From Actinomycetes bacterium (GTDB taxonomy: Bacteria > Actinomycetota > Acidimicrobiia > Acidimicrobiales > RAAP-2), in contig JAJYWG010000242.1 of NCBI GenBank assembly GCA_021791615.1, positions 1 to 6,934 of the forward strand: a stretch of DNA of 6,934 bases. Reading direction: 5' to 3'. A program made the position numbers and the translations under genes. Numbering within the stretch: position 1 is the stretch's first letter; each line of letters opens with the position of its first letter. The notes beneath the pieces are model-generated. The model ran no database searches and was not told the DNA's origin. It saw only the letters and a program-made list of their open reading frames with translations. Of this stretch, positions 4,373 through 6,934 are shown piece after piece.

Positions 4373-5731
4373 ATGATGATGATATCTCGTTTCGGGCCTT
4401 CGTGGACCGCCCGGCGTCGATCGAGGAAACTTGCCGCCGCCGCTGGGGCTGCCGCAGCGGCGCTCCTACTGAGCGCCTGCGGTGCAGGGGCCTCGTCCAC
4501 GAGCCTGAATGCCAGCGCGCAACCCAAAACCAAGGCGAAGACCGTAGATATCACGTACTGGTCCAGCGACACTCAGTCCGAGATGAACTATCTCGACGCG
4601 CATTTCAACGCAAGCCATCCCGGGATGGTGGTCAAGGGGGAGTACATCGCGAGCGCGGATGACACGACGGCGAAGGTGGTGGCGGCCCTGAAGACCGGGA
4701 CCGAGCCGAACGTGCTCCTTGGCCAGGACCCCGCAGACCTGCCGTTCTTCGCGGAGAGCGGGAAGCTCGTGTACCTCAACGGCAAGATGACGAGCCTGAC
4801 CAATGGTCTCTACCCCGGCATAAGGAAAGCGTTGTTCTACAAAGGACACCAGCTCGGGATGGCCCTTGCCGGCGTCGGGGATGTGGCGCTGTTCTACAAC
4901 AAAAAGGATTTTGCTGCGGCTGGCATCGCCAAGCCACCAGCTACCTTGACCGAACTGGCGGCCGACGCGATCAAGCTCACTGATCCGTCGAAGCACCTGT
5001 ACGGCATCTATGTTCCCCTCGGCACCTCGGAGTGGATCTCCTACGACTGGGAGATGTGGCTGTGGGCGAACGGAGGCCACTTCATGAATGCCAACGACAC
5101 GAAGACGGCTTTCGACAGCCCGGCCGGCGTCGACGCACTGACTGCCTGGTACGACCTGATCAGGAAGGATCACGCTGCTCCGACCACGAGCTACGCGGAG
5201 GCCGGGAGCTACGACGGCTCAAATGCCTTCGCCGGCAATGACGTGGCCATGGTCGTGGATGGCGCCTGGGCTGTAGCGCCGTCGCAATCGGCGCACCTGG
5301 ACTTCGGGGTCGCTCCGTTCCCACGAGGGGCCAAGGGCGAGGCCACGAACATCGGTATAGGCGTCGCGGCGGAGTTCGACCACGGTCCGGCGGCTGACGA
5401 CGTGGCCACGGCATTCATCAAGTGGCTGGCAGAGCCCGCCCAAGGAGCGTACCTGGCAGCTGAGTCGGGCGGTCTGCCGAGCTCGCCCGCCCAAGACGGG
5501 CAGCCGGCGTTGCGGAAAGAGGAGAAGTCGTTCTTCGGCTACTCGGTGTTCGCCGGAGAGCTCAAGTACGGTCACGTTCGCCCGAGCATACCCAGCTACT
5601 CTTCCATCTCCCAGGACCTCTATGACGAGATCAATGCCTGCTTGACCGGGCACGTCTCGCCGGCGGCGGCGCTCGCAAAGGCTTCGGCGGAAGGCAACAG
5701 GGCAGTGCTGGCGGGAGGTGGCAACTCCTGA
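4373..5731 (+). CDS. Carbohydrate ABC transporter substrate-binding lipoprotein (SBP family 1, UgpB/MalE-like)
   Basis: This 452-residue extracellular lipoprotein captures a sugar and delivers it to the two permeases encoded next. The N-terminus is a lipoprotein signal: basic residues RRRSRK, an Ala/Leu-rich core, and the lipobox LSAC with Cys36 as the lipidation site. The mature part follows the family-1 pattern: DITYWSSDTQSE (58-69), PNVLLGQDPADLPFFAESG, VALFYNKKDFAAAGI with the usual PPATLTEL after it, WEMWLWANGGHF, AFDSPAGVDALTAWYDLI, NDVAMVVDGAW, DFGVAPFP, and FIKWLAEPAQGAYLAAESGG near the C-terminus. Length is typical. Three tandem ATGs (4373, 4376, 4379) leave the exact start open; the third has the best-spaced ribosome site. 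Glycerol phosphate, oligosaccharide or monosaccharide substrates are all possible, because the ligand cannot be read from sequence alone. The IS1380-family element ends 53 bp upstream. Confidence 0.92.
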   Translation: MMMISRFGPSWTARRRSRKLAAAAGAAAAALLLSACGAGASSTSLNASAQPKTKAKTVDITYWSSDTQSEMNYLDAHFNASHPGMVVKGEYIASADDTTAKVVAALKTGTEPNVLLGQDPADLPFFAESGKLVYLNGKMTSLTNGLYPGIRKALFYKGHQLGMALAGVGDVALFYNKKDFAAAGIAKPPATLTELAADAIKLTDPSKHLYGIYVPLGTSEWISYDWEMWLWANGGHFMNANDTKTAFDSPAGVDALTAWYDLIRKDHAAPTTSYAEAGSYDGSNAFAGNDVAMVVDGAWAVAPSQSAHLDFGVAPFPRGAKGEATNIGIGVAAEFDHGPAADDVATAFIKWLAEPAQGAYLAAESGGLPSSPAQDGQPALRKEEKSFFGYSVFAGELKYGHVRPSIPSYSSISQDLYDEINACLTGHVSPAAALAKASAEGNRAVLAGGGNS

Positions 5732-5805
5732 GAGCGCAAGCGGGAGGGTGGCTCCCGGCGCGCGGGCGGACCAATCGGTTCGCTCCGCGCCGGGGGCGTG
5801 GCATC
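5732..5805 (+). other. Short gap between binding protein and first permease
   Basis: This 74-base gap lies within the operon. It shows no T-rich terminator, so the genes are probably cotranscribed. The permease frame is open back through the gap but has no start codon before 5806. Confidence 0.45.
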
Positions 5806-6684
5806 GTGGGTCAGAAGGGTTGGAGGGTGGCCTACCCGTTCGTCGCGCCCGTGGTGGTCCTCACGATCATCTTCTCGGTCCTCCCCCTGGTCTTGGTGGT
5901 CCGGCGTAGCCTCTATGCGGGTAACGTGTTCGGAACGGACCTGCGCTTTGCGGGACTGTCGAACTACGGCTCGATATTCGCGGATGGCGGTGGCCAGGCG
6001 CTGCTGGTCACGGTCATCTATACTGTGGGGTTCGTTGTAGTCACCACGGCGTGTGGCCTCGGGATAGCGCTCCTCCTCGACGTCAGCTTGCGGGGAACGG
6101 GTTGGACCCGCGCGCTGTTCATCATCCCCGTGGTGGTCCCGCCGGTGGCAACGGCGTTCATCTGGTACACCTTCTTCCAACCCAATACTGGTTTCATCAA
6201 TCGAATCCTGATTCCCCTCGGTCTACCGCAGGTGTCGCTGTCGGGGCCGAGGGTCGCGATGCTCGCGATCATCACCTTTGGGGCCTGGCAGTTCATCGGC
6301 GAAGTGGTGATCTTGTTCCTGGCGGGCTTGAAGAGCCTTCCCGGGGAGCTCTTGGAGGCTGCGACGGTGGATGGCGCAGGGGCGCTGAGCCGTTTCCGCC
6401 ACATCCGCTGGCCGCTCCTTCGCCACAGCACGGCTCTGATCAGCGTGGTGGCGACGCTCACGGGACTGCAGGCGTTCACCCAGATCTACATCCTGACCGG
6501 TGGCGGTCCGAGCGGGTGGACTCAAACCGTGCTCTACTACGTCTACCAGGAGGGCTTCGGACTCGGAGGCGGGGGGTCCACCGGGGAGGCGGACGCGATG
6601 GCTGTGATTCTCTTCCTGATCTCGATAGTGGTGGCTCTCGTGCAGCTGCGAGTGATCGGGCGAGCCGTGAGGCAGGAGTCGTGA
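5806..6684 (+). CDS. Carbohydrate ABC transporter permease, MalF/UgpA type
   Basis: This 292-residue inner-membrane protein forms half of the sugar channel. Six membrane segments can be seen near residues 10-33, 65-91, 102-124, 148-175, 209-230 and 263-286. The cytoplasmic EAA loop that docks on the ATPase is clear: LLEAATVDGAGA (182-193) followed by FRHIRWPLL (197-205), close to the family consensus. The N-terminal PFVAPVVVLTIIFSVLPL and the internal IIPVVVPPVATAFIW segment are typical of this subunit. The first in-frame start is GTG 5806, with only a weak ribosome site. GTG 5827, directly after GGAGG, is an alternative that would shorten the protein by seven residues. The next permease gene overlaps or abuts its stop, so the pair is surely cotranscribed. 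No ATPase gene is in the window; actinobacterial operons of this class often use a shared MsiK-type ATPase. Confidence 0.92.
   Translation: MGQKGWRVAYPFVAPVVVLTIIFSVLPLVLVVRRSLYAGNVFGTDLRFAGLSNYGSIFADGGGQALLVTVIYTVGFVVVTTACGLGIALLLDVSLRGTGWTRALFIIPVVVPPVATAFIWYTFFQPNTGFINRILIPLGLPQVSLSGPRVAMLAIITFGAWQFIGEVVILFLAGLKSLPGELLEAATVDGAGALSRFRHIRWPLLRHSTALISVVATLTGLQAFTQIYILTGGGPSGWTQTVLYYVYQEGFGLGGGGSTGEADAMAVILFLISIVVALVQLRVIGRAVRQES
6674..6678 (+). promoter_or_regulatory. Ribosome binding site for the second permease, inside the first permease gene
   Basis: AGGAG lies 8 bases before ATG 6687 and only 2 bases before GTG 6681, favouring the ATG. Being inside the upstream coding sequence, it suggests coupled translation of the two permeases. 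Confidence 0.55.
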
Positions 6685-6686
6685 AG

Positions 6687-6934
6687 ATGCTGCCGCGGTG
6701 GGCGCGCGTCCTGGTCTATGTCCTTACGTTCGTGGCGGCCGGTATTGCCGCGTTCCCGCTGGTGTGGATGCTGGGCTCTGCGCTGAAGTCCAATGGTCAG
6801 ATCATCGATCCGCAAGCGTCGCTGTTTCCGACGCACTTTGAGTGGCACAACATCGTGGCGGCATGGAGCGCCGCTCCGTTTGCTCGCTTCTTCGTCAACA
6901 CGGGGATCTTCAGCATCACCACGACGCTGGGCCA
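6687..6934 (+). CDS. Carbohydrate ABC transporter permease, MalG/UgpE type, N-terminal part (3' end beyond the window)
   Basis: The window holds about 82 residues of the second permease subunit, which pairs with the MalF-type protein to form the membrane channel. They show a first membrane segment, VLVYVLTFVAAGIAAFPLVWMLGSALKS, of the kind that opens MalG-family proteins, then the periplasmic stretch ending in FPTHFEWHNIVAAW and APFARFFVNTGI. This matches the family pattern of a Pro-Thr and Asn-Tyr/Ile region followed by a conserved N-[ST] before the second segment. I chose ATG 6687 because of its ribosome site; GTG 6681 in the same frame, overlapping the previous stop as GTGA, is the alternative. 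The EAA loop and remaining segments would lie downstream. Confidence 0.88.
   Translation, partial: MLPRWARVLVYVLTFVAAGIAAFPLVWMLGSALKSNGQIIDPQASLFPTHFEWHNIVAAWSAAPFARFFVNTGIFSITTTLG

Noticed and set aside
1..6934. CRISPR array or phage-defence system around the Cas4-like nuclease and Vsr
   Set aside because: No regularly spaced direct repeats and no cas, restriction or toxin genes are present. The nuclease fits a helicase-linked domain better than Cas4.

Overview
This is a GC-rich window of actinobacterial character. The evidence is the high G+C, GTG starts, Gly/Ala/Arg-rich proteins, a high-GC Vsr-type endonuclease, and a CUT1-style sugar ABC operon with no ATPase gene in view. I cannot name genus or species from the sequence. 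It reads as accessory or rearranged DNA on the left, a well-delimited insertion sequence in the middle, and the start of an ordinary sugar-uptake operon on the right.

Left (1-1031): on the minus strand there is a RecB/AddB/Cas4-like PD-(D/E)XK nuclease domain. All its catalytic motifs and four cluster-type cysteines are intact, but it has no usable start codon and no helicase domain upstream, so it looks like a 5'-truncated remnant. About 150 bp past its conserved part, on the plus strand, lies the 3' half of a tRNA (CGT anticodon, Thr type) with no matching 5' half. This is the usual scar left by an integrative element at a tRNA gene.

Middle (1032-4319): after a poorly coding stretch comes an orphan Vsr-like mismatch endonuclease (1322-1813) with no cytosine methyltransferase in the window. 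Nine bases after its stop is an IS1380-family element (1823-4319, 2497 bp). It has 19-bp terminal inverted repeats (16 of 19 matching) and GCTAGT direct repeats abutting both ends. It carries one full-length transposase (2470-4080), an unusually long left arm of about 650 bp that codes for nothing I recognise, and hairpins in both arms.

Right (4326-6934): a carbohydrate ABC importer operon on the plus strand contains a lipoprotein solute-binding protein, a MalF/UgpA-type permease and the start of a MalG/UgpE-type permease that runs off the window. The importer would bind sugar outside the membrane and pass it through the permease pair. The ATPase is either downstream or a shared one encoded elsewhere. 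The element sits only 53 bp upstream of the binding-protein start, so it has probably altered how this operon is expressed. Removing the element and one repeat copy restores a vsr-to-binding-protein gap of 56 nt.

I see no convincing new multi-gene system. The points most worth checking are the tRNA scar next to the truncated nuclease, the element's long left arm and terminal hairpin, and the short frame that crosses the element's right end into the sugar operon leader.
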